64,000 bases of DNA from VXNE01 sp965261535 (GCA_965261535.1 OZ253469.1:3038001-3102000); one strand, 5' to 3'. Shown: positions 42,873 through 52,922, counted from the stretch's first letter. Made by a program: numbers and translations. The notes: generated by a model from the sequence alone, not told the origin.

Positions 42873-44204
42873 ATGCTGTCGTCTGAAGATAACGCGCGAT
42901 TGACCCAAACCGGGCCGGACACGCCGATGGGGAACGTCTTCCGCGCGTATTGGATGCCCGCGCTGCTGTCTCGGGAACTGCCGGAACCCGATTGTCCGCC
43001 GAAGCGCGTCAAGCTCCTCGGCGAGGACTTCGTTGCCTTTCGTGATACGCAAGGCCGCGTCGGGATTGTCGAGCCGGTCTGCCCGCATCGCGGCGCAAAC
43101 CTCTTTTTCGGGCGGGTGGAGGATTGCGGCATCCGCTGCGCCTATCACGGCTGGAAGTTCGACCACAGGGGCGACTGCCTGGAAATGCCCACGCTGCCTC
43201 GGGAAATGGCGGAACGGGTCAGAGAGAGGGCGGCGATTCGGGCGCTCGAGACGCGGGAATCGGGCGACGTGATCTGGGCGTACATGGGGGACGGTCCCGC
43301 GCCCGAACTGCCGCGGTTCGAGTTCGCCGAGGTCCCGCCGGAACACAGGTTCGTGTCGAAGAAGCTGCAGCAGTGCAACTGGGCGCAGGCGTGCGAGGGC
43401 GGCCTCGACACGGCGCACTTCTCCTACCTGCACGCGGGCATCCGGGACGGCGAGAAGGTGGGCCTGCATGAAGTCTCTTCGCGCGAGTCCCGCGCCCCCG
43501 GCGACAACGAACCCCAGTCCATGGCCCGCTTCCGCTGGTTGATCGAGGACGGGCGTCCGCAATTCAGCGTGCTCGAACACGATGCTGGCCTGCTGCTGTG
43601 CGCGGCGCGCGACGCGGACGACGACCAGCTCTACTGGCGAATGACCCAGTTCCTCATGCCCAATCACTCCCTCGCGCCGGGCAACTTCCCGGAGGACAAC
43701 AACCTCGGCAACACCTGGGTGCCGATCAACGACGTCTCGTGCTGGATCTTCTGTTACTGCTGGAATCCCGACCGGCCGCTGACCGAAAAGGAGACCGAAC
43801 GGATGAATCGTGGCTGGGGCGTCTTCTCCGAGGTGGATGCGGACTATGTGCCGATACGAAGGCGAGAAAACGATTACCTGATCGACCGCACGTTGCAGCG
43901 CGAAGTCAACTTCACCGGAATCCGGGGCATATCCGAGCAGGACCAGGCCATCGCCGACAGCCAGGGACTGATCGCCGACCGCACCCGGGAACTGCTCGGT
44001 CAGACGGACCTGGGGGTCGTGCGTTTTCGCAGAATGGCGCTGGCCGCTGCATCCGATGTGGCGGCGGGCAGGACGCCGAAGGGAGTAGATCGTCCGGACG
44101 CCTACCTGGTGCGTTCCGGCGACATCGTGGCCCCTGCGGATGCGGAGATCACTGCCGTTGTCAGGTCGCGGTTCGGAACGATGTCGGGAGTCGCTGCGAT
44201 TTAG
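42873..44204 (+). CDS. Rieske ring-hydroxylating oxygenase (phthalate-dioxygenase-like)
   Basis: The 443-residue protein has Rieske ligands C70-P-H72 and C89-AY-H92, and CNWAQACEGGLDTAHFSYLH, where the two His and nearby acid bind the catalytic iron. The order and the Asp-rich link are those of phthalate 4,5-dioxygenase oxygenase subunits. ATG 42873 is preferred over the in-frame start at 42840 because the family begins shortly before GNVFRAYW. The divergent flavin monooxygenase may act in the same pathway. Confidence 0.86.
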   Translation: MLSSEDNARLTQTGPDTPMGNVFRAYWMPALLSRELPEPDCPPKRVKLLGEDFVAFRDTQGRVGIVEPVCPHRGANLFFGRVEDCGIRCAYHGWKFDHRGDCLEMPTLPREMAERVRERAAIRALETRESGDVIWAYMGDGPAPELPRFEFAEVPPEHRFVSKKLQQCNWAQACEGGLDTAHFSYLHAGIRDGEKVGLHEVSSRESRAPGDNEPQSMARFRWLIEDGRPQFSVLEHDAGLLLCAARDADDDQLYWRMTQFLMPNHSLAPGNFPEDNNLGNTWVPINDVSCWIFCYCWNPDRPLTEKETERMNRGWGVFSEVDADYVPIRRRENDYLIDRTLQREVNFTGIRGISEQDQAIADSQGLIADRTRELLGQTDLGVVRFRRMALAAASDVAAGRTPKGVDRPDAYLVRSGDIVAPADAEITAVVRSRFGTMSGVAAI

Positions 44205-44439
44205 TCCCCCTTGTCCGTAACCCTGCGGTCCGTTCATGAATAGGTCGGGATAGTGGCCATCGGTGCCGATTTAAGGATGCTTCCCACACATTGGCCATCG
44301 AACCTACAACGACGTCGCCGGGGTGAGTCACGGCGGCAGGCCGTCGCCCGGGCCCGGCATCCGCTCGTGGGCGTCGTTGCTCATCCGGGTACTCTCGGTT
44401 AAGTTGCATTGGTTCATAATTCGTCTGGCGAGTTGCCCA

Positions 44440-45762
44440 ATGGCATCAGTCGGAACCGCATACGAAGCCGCCTGCGAGGCTATCGGACGCCTGCTCCGGG
44501 AGGCCGGACGGAAGGCGATTCTGCGCTCCGAACTGGTGTCGTACGCACCGGCGCACGCCTGCGATCGGGCGTTGCGGCACTACTGCGAGTCCGGTGAGCT
44601 GACGCGCGTGGGCCAAGGCATCTACGGCATCGGTGCCGCCAAGGTGTTCGACATCGTGCCGGAGGTGATGCCAAAGCTGGGCTATCACATCCTGCCGGGC
44701 GAACCGGTGCGCGGCTACAGCCAGAAGTCAGGTGGCGCGGTGTGGCGGCTGGACCGACCCTGCCGCCGCCTCATCCGCAAGCGTGGCGTGCAGGCCATGT
44801 TCGAGACGCCAGACGGAAGACCGGTCGCAAGCCGGCAGCGAGGAGGTGCCATGAACCCGACGCAGGAACCGCCAACGCGCAGGGAAATCGAAGCGCACTT
44901 CCACACTTTCGAGCGGTGTCACTCCTTCGCCCGGGCCGAGAAGGATCTGATCGTGCGCCGTGCGCTCGAGGCCATGGAGTGCTTCCACAGCGAACGGGCG
45001 ACGCTCGCCATCGAGGGCGGCACGGCGTTGGTGGCCTACCACCGGCTGACCGCGCGTTTCTCGGAAGATCTGGATATCCGCCTGATCCCGGACGAATCCG
45101 TGCAGCGGCTTGACGCCGACGAACGGACCGCAGCGCTCAAGGAGATTGGGCGGGAGTTCAAATCACACATCCATGCCGAGCTGCCGTTTCTGCAGCCGAC
45201 GCGCAAGGGGCGGATTCGCAAGGACGCCCTGCTGCAGACGTTCATCTACGACTACCAGAGCGCGGTTCCCGACGAGGAGGTGGTGGCAGGCCTCAAATGC
45301 GAGGTGGTACACATCCCCCTGATGATGTCGACTGTCTCCAGATCCGGTGTGGGCGGCGGGATGTTCGAGGCCATCCGTCCCGCCGAAATCGCGAGCGGCA
45401 AGTGGCAGGCGCTCACCACCAGATTGCCTCGCAACGCGGATTCCTATCCCGATCTGGTGCGCCACGTTCACGACCTCGCGGCCATCGGTCCCGTGCTAGA
45501 GGCGCTCGACCCCGAAACTGCGCGCGAGACCATGCTGCGCGACGAGGCCACGCAGGAGTCTGTCGCCGCCGTGCTGGAGGAACTGGCGCGACCCGTCTGG
45601 CGCGAACACTACGAAAGCTACATGCGGCGGATGGGCGTCCTGCCGGTGACCGATTGGCCGAATAGCCATCCGGGGTGGGATACGGTGCTGGTGAGCTTCA
45701 CGGCGCTAGTCCACGAGCTCGGCCTACTGCGGGACGATGCGACCGGTAGCCCGCCGGCTTGA
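44440..45762 (+). CDS. AbiEi-like antitoxin fused in frame to AbiEii-like nucleotidyltransferase toxin
   Basis: The frame from ATG 44440 encodes an N-terminal winged-helix domain like AbiEi antitoxins (RKAILRSELVSYAPAHAC, ELTRVGQGIYG), then after about 137 residues an AbiEii nucleotidyltransferase domain (AIEGGTALVAYHRLTARFS, then SEDLDIRL). In most bacteria these are separate genes. Here no stop lies between them. A strong Shine-Dalgarno (GAGGAGG) precedes an in-frame ATG at 44851, so the toxin part may also be made alone. AbiEii toxins modify tRNA or related targets and the pair acts as a type IV toxin-antitoxin and abortive-infection system. Confidence 0.75.
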   Translation: MASVGTAYEAACEAIGRLLREAGRKAILRSELVSYAPAHACDRALRHYCESGELTRVGQGIYGIGAAKVFDIVPEVMPKLGYHILPGEPVRGYSQKSGGAVWRLDRPCRRLIRKRGVQAMFETPDGRPVASRQRGGAMNPTQEPPTRREIEAHFHTFERCHSFARAEKDLIVRRALEAMECFHSERATLAIEGGTALVAYHRLTARFSEDLDIRLIPDESVQRLDADERTAALKEIGREFKSHIHAELPFLQPTRKGRIRKDALLQTFIYDYQSAVPDEEVVAGLKCEVVHIPLMMSTVSRSGVGGGMFEAIRPAEIASGKWQALTTRLPRNADSYPDLVRHVHDLAAIGPVLEALDPETARETMLRDEATQESVAAVLEELARPVWREHYESYMRRMGVLPVTDWPNSHPGWDTVLVSFTALVHELGLLRDDATGSPPA

Positions 45763-45906
45763 ACGGCCTCTCGGTCGCGAATTGGTGTAATCCGCCCGGG
45801 CGTCGGTGGAGGCGCGTGACCACACCCCCGAACGCTTCCACTATCTACTGCGCCACTTCCTCACCCGTCGTGAGAAGGCGAAAAGAGATTCCGATTGGCT
45901 ATCCGA

Positions 45907-47007
45907 TCAGCCGCGCACCTGTAGGACTCCCAGCCGCACGTAGGAGTCGACCATCGCCTTGAGCGACTCGTCGATGGAGCAGGGCGCCAACTCGAGTTCG
46001 CGCCGGGCGAGCGAGCAGTACGAACGCGGCTTGTCGAAGGTATGCTCTTTTGGCCTCTCGCCATCCATCTCCTCGCCGCCGATGTTCTGGATTTGCGGGA
46101 ACAGTTCCCTCAACTTCGCCTGCAGTTGCCAGGTAAAGAGTTCGCCCTCCCGATCCTTCGCGGCGAGGATGTAGCGTGACCGGTTCCGGGCGACGGTGCT
46201 TTCGGCGCACAGCCGGTGCGCCCGGGCGACATCGCGAACATCGACGTTGTTCCAGAGCATTCTGCCCCCCGGGGTCAGGGTGAAGGCTTCGCCCTGCAGC
46301 ATCCGCCTGATCCAGACCTGCCAGCCGCCCCCATCGTGGTTGGCGCACATCACGGGTCCAATGACGTCGAGCGGCAGAATCGCCATCGACTCGAAGCGCC
46401 CGTCGTCTTCGGCCGCCTTGTAGATCAAGCGTTCGGCCCGCATCTTGCCGATGGCGTAGGCGGCGTGCCGGTTGTTGGGGATGTTCGCTTCCGACCAGTC
46501 GCTCGGACGGGCTTCGATGTTGTCGGTGCACCAGTCCTTCTCGGTATAGACGTAGCCTTCGTGGGCCGGGTGGGAGACCGCCGAGAACGAACTGGTCAGG
46601 ATCAAACGCCGGACGGTGCCGGCCCTTCTCACCGACTCGATGACGTGCTCTACGACGGTGAAACAGCCGTCGTACACCTGCTGCGGGGCCGCCCCGCTAC
46701 GGGTGAGAATCGCGCCGGCGTGCATCACGGCGCAGCATCCGTCGAATGCGGCGTCATAGCTGCCGCGCCTGAAGAGATCGGCGGCGAACAGCGTATTGCT
46801 CCCCGGCAAGCCTGAATCGTTCATTGCGAGAAGATGATCGACTTTCTCCGGAATGCCGGGGTCGCGCACGCACGAACGCACGGTATAGCCCTGCTCCACG
46901 AGTTCGCGGACGATCCACGACCCGACGTATCCGCTGGCGCCGGTGACGGCTACGGGACCGTCGGCCGGAGATACGGCGAGGGTGCGCGACGAATTGCTGT
47001 CGGTCAT
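45907..47007 (-). CDS. Extended SDR, dihydroflavonol-reductase-like
   Basis: The 366-residue protein has VTGASGYVGSWIVREL near residue 21 and Y-AIG-K (HAAYAIGKMRAE) as the catalytic pair, with LTSSFSAV before it. The length and GSNTLFAADLFRRGS region match the dihydroflavonol/NAD-dependent epimerase branch of extended SDRs. The role is presumably a ketone/alcohol reduction. It is divergent from the F420/FMN-type monooxygenase gene at 47154. Confidence 0.84.
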   Translation of the reverse strand: MTDSNSSRTLAVSPADGPVAVTGASGYVGSWIVRELVEQGYTVRSCVRDPGIPEKVDHLLAMNDSGLPGSNTLFAADLFRRGSYDAAFDGCCAVMHAGAILTRSGAAPQQVYDGCFTVVEHVIESVRRAGTVRRLILTSSFSAVSHPAHEGYVYTEKDWCTDNIEARPSDWSEANIPNNRHAAYAIGKMRAERLIYKAAEDDGRFESMAILPLDVIGPVMCANHDGGGWQVWIRRMLQGEAFTLTPGGRMLWNNVDVRDVARAHRLCAESTVARNRSRYILAAKDREGELFTWQLQAKLRELFPQIQNIGGEEMDGERPKEHTFDKPRSYCSLARRELELAPCSIDESLKAMVDSYVRLGVLQVRG

Positions 47008-47153
47008 TGTCGGTGGCCTGGCTTGGGCGAACTGTCACCTATGATACGAAAGAGGGCGCGCGGACGTTCAAGACGCTGTCCAGGGGTGTGATCGCTTTGA
47101 CAACGGCGCCCGGTACCCATTAACTGTGCGCTTCCCGCTTGCAGGAGATGAGG

Positions 47154-48077
47154 ATGCGCTTTGGTTTCTGGCCCAGCCCGTGGCTGCCGTTCAATGAGAT
47201 GGTCGAACTTTGTACGCACGCAGAGGCGACGGGCTGGGATGGCCTCTGGCTCGCCGATCACTTCATGTCCGCAGGCGCCAACGCGGACATGCCATTCCCC
47301 GAAGCCTGGATCACGCTGGCGGCCCTTGCCGCGCGTGTGCCGCGCGTACGCGTCGGCACGATGGTCACCGGAAACACCTATCGCCATCCGGCGGTCCTGG
47401 CGAAGATGGCCGCCACGCTGGACCACATCTCCGGTGGACGTGTGGTGCTGGGTCTTGGTTCCGGATGGCAGGAGAACGAACACCGGCAGTACGGTATCGA
47501 GTTCGACACGATCCCTGGCCGACTCCGGCGGCTGGACGAGGCGTGCCAGGTCATCAAGGCGTTATGTACGGAGAAGACCAGCAACTTTTCGGGCCGCTAC
47601 TATCAACTCACGGATGCGACGCTGGAGCCGAAGCCCGTGCAGAACCCCTTGCCGCTCCTGATCGGCGGCGGCGGCGAGAAGGTCACGCTCAAGATCACGG
47701 CCAAGTATGCCGACGAGTGGAACCATTGGGGCAACGTGGCAATGATGGAGTACAAGGGCGCCATCCTCGACGCGCACTGCGCGGATGTCGGACGCAACCC
47801 GGCTGACATCCAGCGTTCGGCGGCGGTGTTGATGTTCATGGATACCAACAAGGCGAGGTTGCAGGAGCGTTGGAGTGCCCATCCCGATAGTCGACATCCG
47901 CCAGGAGCGCCGGGCCGCGCGGTCGCGGGCACGCCTGCGGAGATCAAGGACATCGTTGCCCAGTATGAAGCGATCGGCGTGAACGAAATCATCGTCACGG
48001 ATGCCGTGTTCGGGGATCACGACGAAAAGATCGTCACCATGGACTTGCTCATGCGCGAGGTAGCGGGACGCGGTTGA
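47154..48077 (+). CDS. LLM-class flavin or F420-dependent oxidoreductase
   Basis: The 307-residue protein starts MRFGFWPSPWLPFNEMVELC and contains VRVGTMVTGNTYRHPAVLAK and RVVLGLGSGWQENEH, a luciferase-like fold of the type often annotated as F420-dependent. FMN use is equally likely outside actinobacteria. ATG 47154 lies 8 bases after GGAG; the ATG at 47148 is too close to it. It is followed after 50 bases by the MaoC-like hydratase gene and is probably co-transcribed with it. Confidence 0.85.
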   Translation: MRFGFWPSPWLPFNEMVELCTHAEATGWDGLWLADHFMSAGANADMPFPEAWITLAALAARVPRVRVGTMVTGNTYRHPAVLAKMAATLDHISGGRVVLGLGSGWQENEHRQYGIEFDTIPGRLRRLDEACQVIKALCTEKTSNFSGRYYQLTDATLEPKPVQNPLPLLIGGGGEKVTLKITAKYADEWNHWGNVAMMEYKGAILDAHCADVGRNPADIQRSAAVLMFMDTNKARLQERWSAHPDSRHPPGAPGRAVAGTPAEIKDIVAQYEAIGVNEIIVTDAVFGDHDEKIVTMDLLMREVAGRG

Positions 48078-48127
48078 CATCGCGCTCGCGAACGGATTAA
48101 ACCCGAGGCGATTAGGAGGAGAAACAC

Positions 48128-49219
48128 ATGGCTGCGCCGGATCTGATCAAGACCATCGACGAGTTTGAAGCCGAGTACAGGAAGGGTATCGGGGCGGTGT
48201 TGCCCCACCACCCGACGAAGCAGGCCAGCCTCGACAACATACGGAACTTTTGCGAGGGCATCGGAGACTACAACCCGCTGTGGCGGGACGAGGAGCACGC
48301 GAGAAACAGCCGCTTCGGCATGATCACCGCGCCCCCGAGTTTCCTCTATAGCGTTGCCCTCGGGGTCACCGCCGGGGAGACGGGAAACATCGACCGTGCC
48401 CGCGTGTCGACGCAATACCTGCCGGTGAACTACGCCGGCGTCGAGATCGACTTTATTCGACCGGTCTGGCTGGGGGACCGCATCACCGTCACCGAGAAGG
48501 TCGGCGAAACCATCAGGAAGACGAGCGGGCGCATCGGTGCGATCAACTTCAATACCGGCCTTGTGGCGTACACCAACCAGCGCCATGAGACGGTGGCGAC
48601 GTTCAGGACGCTGATGGCGCGGTACGAGAACACCGGGGGCACCCTTCAATATGATCGCAAGCCGAAGGGCGACGACGCTGAAACCGTGAATGAAGCGGCT
48701 GATCCACTGGTCTGGGAACGCGAGCGACGCGGTGCCGAGACGCGTTATTGGGAGGATGTCGCCGAGGGCGACGAGATGCCGGCGCTGAAGAAAGGCACCT
48801 ATTCGGTGTCGGAACTGTTCCTTTTCACCCACGGCGTTCTCGGCCTGCGGCGCAGCACCCGGGATCGCCTCGACGCAGAGGGATCCGGGGAGCTCGGCGG
48901 TGGCGGTCGGTTCGATCTGGAGCACGCCCAGAAGCGGCGCAACATGCCGGGCCAGTTCGACTTCGGTCCGCAGCGCGTCTGCTGGCTATGCCAGATCGTG
49001 ACGGACTGGATGGGCGACGACGGCATGCTGAAGAAGCTCAACGCGTCGGTACGCCATCCCAACATCGTCGGCGACACGAACACGCTCACCGGTTCCGTGG
49101 TGAAGAAGTCCATCGTCGATGGCGAGCACCTGGTCGAAGTACAGATGCAGAACAGCAATCAGTCGGGGCTTACCACCGCGTTCGGCACGGCCATCGTGGC
49201 GCTACCAACGCGAGGCTAG
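48128..49219 (+). CDS. MaoC-like hydratase/dehydratase (double hot-dog), paralogue 1
   Basis: The 363-residue protein has two hot-dog halves: an N-terminal MaoC dehydratase part (GIGDYNPLWRDEEHAR) and a C-terminal part (RNMPGQFDFGPQRVCWLCQ). GIGDYNPLW resembles the active-site region of 2-enoyl-CoA hydratases, with Asp and His-like partners. The Shine-Dalgarno AGGAGGAG is very strong. It is a close paralogue of 55135-56220. A role in hydrating an enoyl-CoA thioester in the local degradation pathway is likely. Confidence 0.82.
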   Translation: MAAPDLIKTIDEFEAEYRKGIGAVLPHHPTKQASLDNIRNFCEGIGDYNPLWRDEEHARNSRFGMITAPPSFLYSVALGVTAGETGNIDRARVSTQYLPVNYAGVEIDFIRPVWLGDRITVTEKVGETIRKTSGRIGAINFNTGLVAYTNQRHETVATFRTLMARYENTGGTLQYDRKPKGDDAETVNEAADPLVWERERRGAETRYWEDVAEGDEMPALKKGTYSVSELFLFTHGVLGLRRSTRDRLDAEGSGELGGGGRFDLEHAQKRRNMPGQFDFGPQRVCWLCQIVTDWMGDDGMLKKLNASVRHPNIVGDTNTLTGSVVKKSIVDGEHLVEVQMQNSNQSGLTTAFGTAIVALPTRG

Positions 49220-49307
49220 GAAGCCAGTTCTTTGGTTCCATCAGCGCGGCCAACTCTCTCGGGTATCCACTGGTCCCCCTCGATGTCCGGAACATGATGT
49301 TCCCGAC

Positions 49308-51590
49308 TCACCGAAGGCTTCGGTAGCGATCAAGCGCGAATCCCGCCATCCCGGCGGGCAGATGATCAGCCACCATCCTGAACGCGCTGTCGAGGCCCCA
49401 CGCGTATCCCACGTCGATAATCACCTCTCCGGACGATTCCATTTCCCTGCGAGTGGGGATCTTGTTTCTGTTTGACAGTTCCACCAGTTCGCAGATCCCT
49501 TCTCCGTCCGAAATCACGATGGGTGCGCAGCATTCGATTGCCCGACCCATCATGAGCGTCGCCAGTCGCTCCGATTCGGTTGGTAGGCGCTTCCAATGGT
49601 TCCAGATGATCGGAGCGGCGTTCGCTTGTTTTGCGTGATCGAGTACGCAAAGGCACAGGGCCGAATCCAGAATCCGCTCTCCCGGCACCACTCCCACGTA
49701 TACGGGGCCTTCGTCAGTCTCGACATGGGGGCCGGTACAGACGGCTTTCCAGCCTGAGCTTCCGAGGACAGACGGCTGTCCGCCTCGCAATGCGACGCGA
49801 ACGGGCCGTCGGGGCTGCCCGTTCCGGGGCCGCTTCGGTTTATCGGCGGGCGGGAGCTTCGACCAGTCGAGTGGCCCACCCGCCGCAGCCATGTCGAGGT
49901 CGACCACGTAGATTTGCCCCGCTTCCACACATTCCGATAGAGGTCGCTGGACCTCGGAACCCGCTTTTCTGGCCGATAGCGCATTGCCGTCCGGACCGAA
50001 CGCGAAGGGGTGAGTTCTCCGCCGAGTCACGTCGCAGTGAAGCGTGCACATCGCGAAGAAACGATTCTCGACCGCCCTTAGGCGGAGAATCGACGACCAT
50101 TTGATGTCAGTCACATTGTCGAAGCTCGGATTGACCCAAAGGCGTGCACCACATCGAGCGAGAAACTTGGGGAGCAATCCGAGATAGGAGTCGTGACAGA
50201 TCGTCGCTCCGGCGCTTACGCCGTTCAGTTCGAACGTCGGGAGCACGTTTCGGGGCTCCCAGTCCGGTCGCTCGAAGGCAACCGCTTCTGCCGTAGAGTG
50301 TTTGACATAGACCCGAGATGGACCGGAGCGATTGGGGTCGAAACGAAGAAGAACCTGCCAAACTCGAGGGGTTGAATCGACACTATTGTCGATGGCACCC
50401 ACCAGCAGCGGTGCGCCCAAGTCCGAAGCTAGCTTCTGTAACGCCCTGGTCCGCCGTCTATCGGATGCGCGGATGTAGCCTTCGGGAAAGAGCACGCAGT
50501 CAACAGTCTCACCAGCGAATGCGGCTGCCGTGGGGACTACTGGCTGCTGAGTGCCCCCTTCGCTAGGTGGGACACCGTTCGAGGATTTCTGGTTCGTCTT
50601 GGGAAACAACATCGCCACGCGCAGGGTTAACTCGGCTCGGATCGCGGCGGCGGAAATCGCCTTCGTTTCTCGATTGGTCGGAGACCTCCCCTGATGGATC
50701 AGATCCGAGAATTGTTCCCGGTCGGCCCTGTTGTCCGGATCGAGTGAGCACCAAGCCATATCTCGGGCATAGAGTCTCACCGTCGGTTGTAATCCCTTGA
50801 TGGGTGGGACAAGGTCCCGCAGCGTGTCGTACCAGGCTCGTTGCTCGTCGCGGTACGGGGGATCGTTGTCCTTCGCATCATGATGTTCGCAAAGCCTCAT
50901 CCAGCGTTTCGCGCAGAATCCCAGCGGTTGCTTGCTGGAGTACGCTGAGAGCGCGAGTCTTCGCGGCCTCGTGAAGTGCTGACTCTCGTCGAACTCGACC
51001 ACGAAGCCGGGGTTCGGGACCCAGAAGTCGCACGGTGCCAGTATTTTTCTTCGTACGAAGTCGCTGGTACCGAATCCTCGAAACGTCCTGAGCCCTGTGG
51101 CCACTTTCCGCAGAGCGGTCTCGATTGGGGTACCCGCGTAGGAGGCGAGGTCGGTCTGCCAACGAAATCCGTGGTTGGGTAGGCAAGTCCCGTATATGCG
51201 CTCCAGCATTTCGCGAACGCGTTTCTTGCATTCGGGACATCGCTCCGAATGCCGAGTTCTTACATCCGCGGGCTCACGCCGTTCCGATGAGCTTGACATG
51301 GACGGACGGCGACTGTCGTGAACGCTGCCGCCGCAGTTGCACTCGACGATCTCGAAGCCACGTCTCCCGAGAAATTCGTTGCACTCCGAACCCCCGGAGA
51401 ACTGGTCCGAACTCAGGAATTCGCCGGTGGCGACCTGATGGGCCAGCGCGAGCGTGTACTTCGGAGGCACATGCTTGCCGTCCTTTACGAGACAGTAGCC
51501 TCGGCTCCTTCTCCGCGATGGAATTCCCTTACGGTCGATGCACCGTAAGGCTTCCAGAATATGTGCCTTGGTGATGAGTGCCGGAATCAT
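49308..51590 (-). CDS. Three-domain protein: ScoMcrA-like reader, nuclease-like domain, nitrilase domain
   Basis: The 760-residue protein has three recognisable parts. Residues 1-85 (LVKDGKHVPPKYTLALA, SSDQFSGGSECNEFLGRRGF) match the N-terminal domain found in ScoMcrA-type modified-DNA restriction enzymes. Residues about 140-285 include CDFWVPNPGFVVEFDESQHF, with D188, E199, D201 and Q204/H205, similar to DUF559/Vsr-like nuclease cores. Residues about 360-560 form a carbon-nitrogen hydrolase domain with the full Glu-Lys-Cys triad: E370 (LFPEG), K430 (YVKHS), C465 (TICHDS). A C-rich segment (C118-PE-C121) links the first two. The combination suggests a defence enzyme. I know of no described system with it. 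Confidence 0.7.
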   Translation of the reverse strand: MIPALITKAHILEALRCIDRKGIPSRRRSRGYCLVKDGKHVPPKYTLALAHQVATGEFLSSDQFSGGSECNEFLGRRGFEIVECNCGGSVHDSRRPSMSSSSERREPADVRTRHSERCPECKKRVREMLERIYGTCLPNHGFRWQTDLASYAGTPIETALRKVATGLRTFRGFGTSDFVRRKILAPCDFWVPNPGFVVEFDESQHFTRPRRLALSAYSSKQPLGFCAKRWMRLCEHHDAKDNDPPYRDEQRAWYDTLRDLVPPIKGLQPTVRLYARDMAWCSLDPDNRADREQFSDLIHQGRSPTNRETKAISAAAIRAELTLRVAMLFPKTNQKSSNGVPPSEGGTQQPVVPTAAAFAGETVDCVLFPEGYIRASDRRRTRALQKLASDLGAPLLVGAIDNSVDSTPRVWQVLLRFDPNRSGPSRVYVKHSTAEAVAFERPDWEPRNVLPTFELNGVSAGATICHDSYLGLLPKFLARCGARLWVNPSFDNVTDIKWSSILRLRAVENRFFAMCTLHCDVTRRRTHPFAFGPDGNALSARKAGSEVQRPLSECVEAGQIYVVDLDMAAAGGPLDWSKLPPADKPKRPRNGQPRRPVRVALRGGQPSVLGSSGWKAVCTGPHVETDEGPVYVGVVPGERILDSALCLCVLDHAKQANAAPIIWNHWKRLPTESERLATLMMGRAIECCAPIVISDGEGICELVELSNRNKIPTRREMESSGEVIIDVGYAWGLDSAFRMVADHLPAGMAGFALDRYRSLR

Positions 51591-51776
51591 GATGCGCTCA
51601 GTTCCCGGTTGGCGATCATCAATGATACTTGCCCCATCGAGGGCTGATACGTGTCAAATTGCGCCATGTGGGGATGCGCGAACCTCTTGACTTGGCTCGG
51701 CCGCGCGTGGGGCGAAACAGGGGGCTTGGGCGGGGCGAAACACCGTGCGCAGTACGGCGGACGGGAATTCGTGGCG

Positions 51777-52802
51777 CTAAGGCCAGGAAGCCAGTTGTTC
51801 CAGGATGTCGAGGGCGTGCAGGGATTCCTGCTTGTCGTATTGCGGACACTGCCGCAGACCGGCGGCCAGGCAGCGATGCACCGCCTCGGCCTGATACAGG
51901 AATCCTTGCTGGTTCGGATAGGACCGCTCCGGAAAGCTCACGGACTGCGGCAACGGGTACTCGAAACGCTGCACCGGGGCGGGGGCGTTCCTGTAACGCG
52001 ACGGAGCGCCTCCGGGAGGGATACGGAGCGTGATGGTCGTTGGGGCATGCGCTGGCTGGCCCAGCGTGATGCGTCCCTCGCGACCGATGATCTCCGTCGT
52101 TTCCACGAATTCGGACTGCATCGGCGGGAACGTTAGCACCGCGCACTTGTCGGGACCGTACTCGACGATGGCGCCGCCGGGCCTGCGGCCCGCCGCAGTG
52201 ACCGCGGTCGGTGTCGCGTCGGAACCAAATGCCAGCGGGGCGGCCTGAACGGCGTAGATCGGATCGCCGAAATCGGACTGCACGAGCACGACCTCGCCGA
52301 TTGCGCCCGCCTCGATCATCGTCCGCGCATGCTCCGCGGCGGGAAAGAACCGGGTCCAGACGGCGTCCTGCAGCATGACGCCACGATCTTTCGCCGCCGC
52401 GTACATGGCTCTGCCGTCGGCCCCAGTCTCCGCCAGGGGCTTTTCGCACAGGACGTGTTTGCCGGCCTCGATAGCGAGGATGCTGTGCTCTTTGTGCAGC
52501 CGGTTGATGGTTCCGATGTAGACGATATCAACCTCCGGCGACGCCACCAGCTCGGCGTAGCTGCCGTATGCCGAAGCGACACCGTACTTTTCGGCAAACT
52601 CGCGCGCGCGGTCCGCCGAACGCGCGGCGACGGCGGTCACCGTGGCGCCGGCGCACGCGTGCAGACACATGACCCATTGGGCGGAGATCCGACCGGCGCC
52701 GATGATGCCCCAGCGCAGCGGAAACGTCACATCGGCGGGATCGGTAGCGCCGATGCGAACGTCTCTCGGCGTCGAAGGGGGAAAGGCGGGATCTGGCACC
52801 AT
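51777..52802 (-). CDS. Gfo/Idh/MocA-family oxidoreductase
   Basis: The 341-residue protein has WGIIGAGRISAQW near residue 31, the NAD(P)-binding strand, and CEKPLAETG (about 119), the EKP motif with the catalytic lysine. DAVWTRFFPAAEHAR is typical of the dihydrodiol-dehydrogenase branch. It oxidises a sugar or a cyclic diol. It converges with the nuclease-nitrilase region on neither side; both neighbours are on the same strand with gaps above 100 bases, so it is likely monocistronic. Confidence 0.86.
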   Translation of the reverse strand: MVPDPAFPPSTPRDVRIGATDPADVTFPLRWGIIGAGRISAQWVMCLHACAGATVTAVAARSADRAREFAEKYGVASAYGSYAELVASPEVDIVYIGTINRLHKEHSILAIEAGKHVLCEKPLAETGADGRAMYAAAKDRGVMLQDAVWTRFFPAAEHARTMIEAGAIGEVVLVQSDFGDPIYAVQAAPLAFGSDATPTAVTAAGRRPGGAIVEYGPDKCAVLTFPPMQSEFVETTEIIGREGRITLGQPAHAPTTITLRIPPGGAPSRYRNAPAPVQRFEYPLPQSVSFPERSYPNQQGFLYQAEAVHRCLAAGLRQCPQYDKQESLHALDILEQLASWP

Positions 52803-52922
52803 GGAACTTCTGACCAGTGGCGGGTGGAGGTCGCATCATACGACGAGTTGTGCGTGGCTACTTCCGCAGCGCCTGGACGCGTCGGCGCTCGTGGAACCAA
52901 CGAGCGCCAAGGCCATTAGGAT

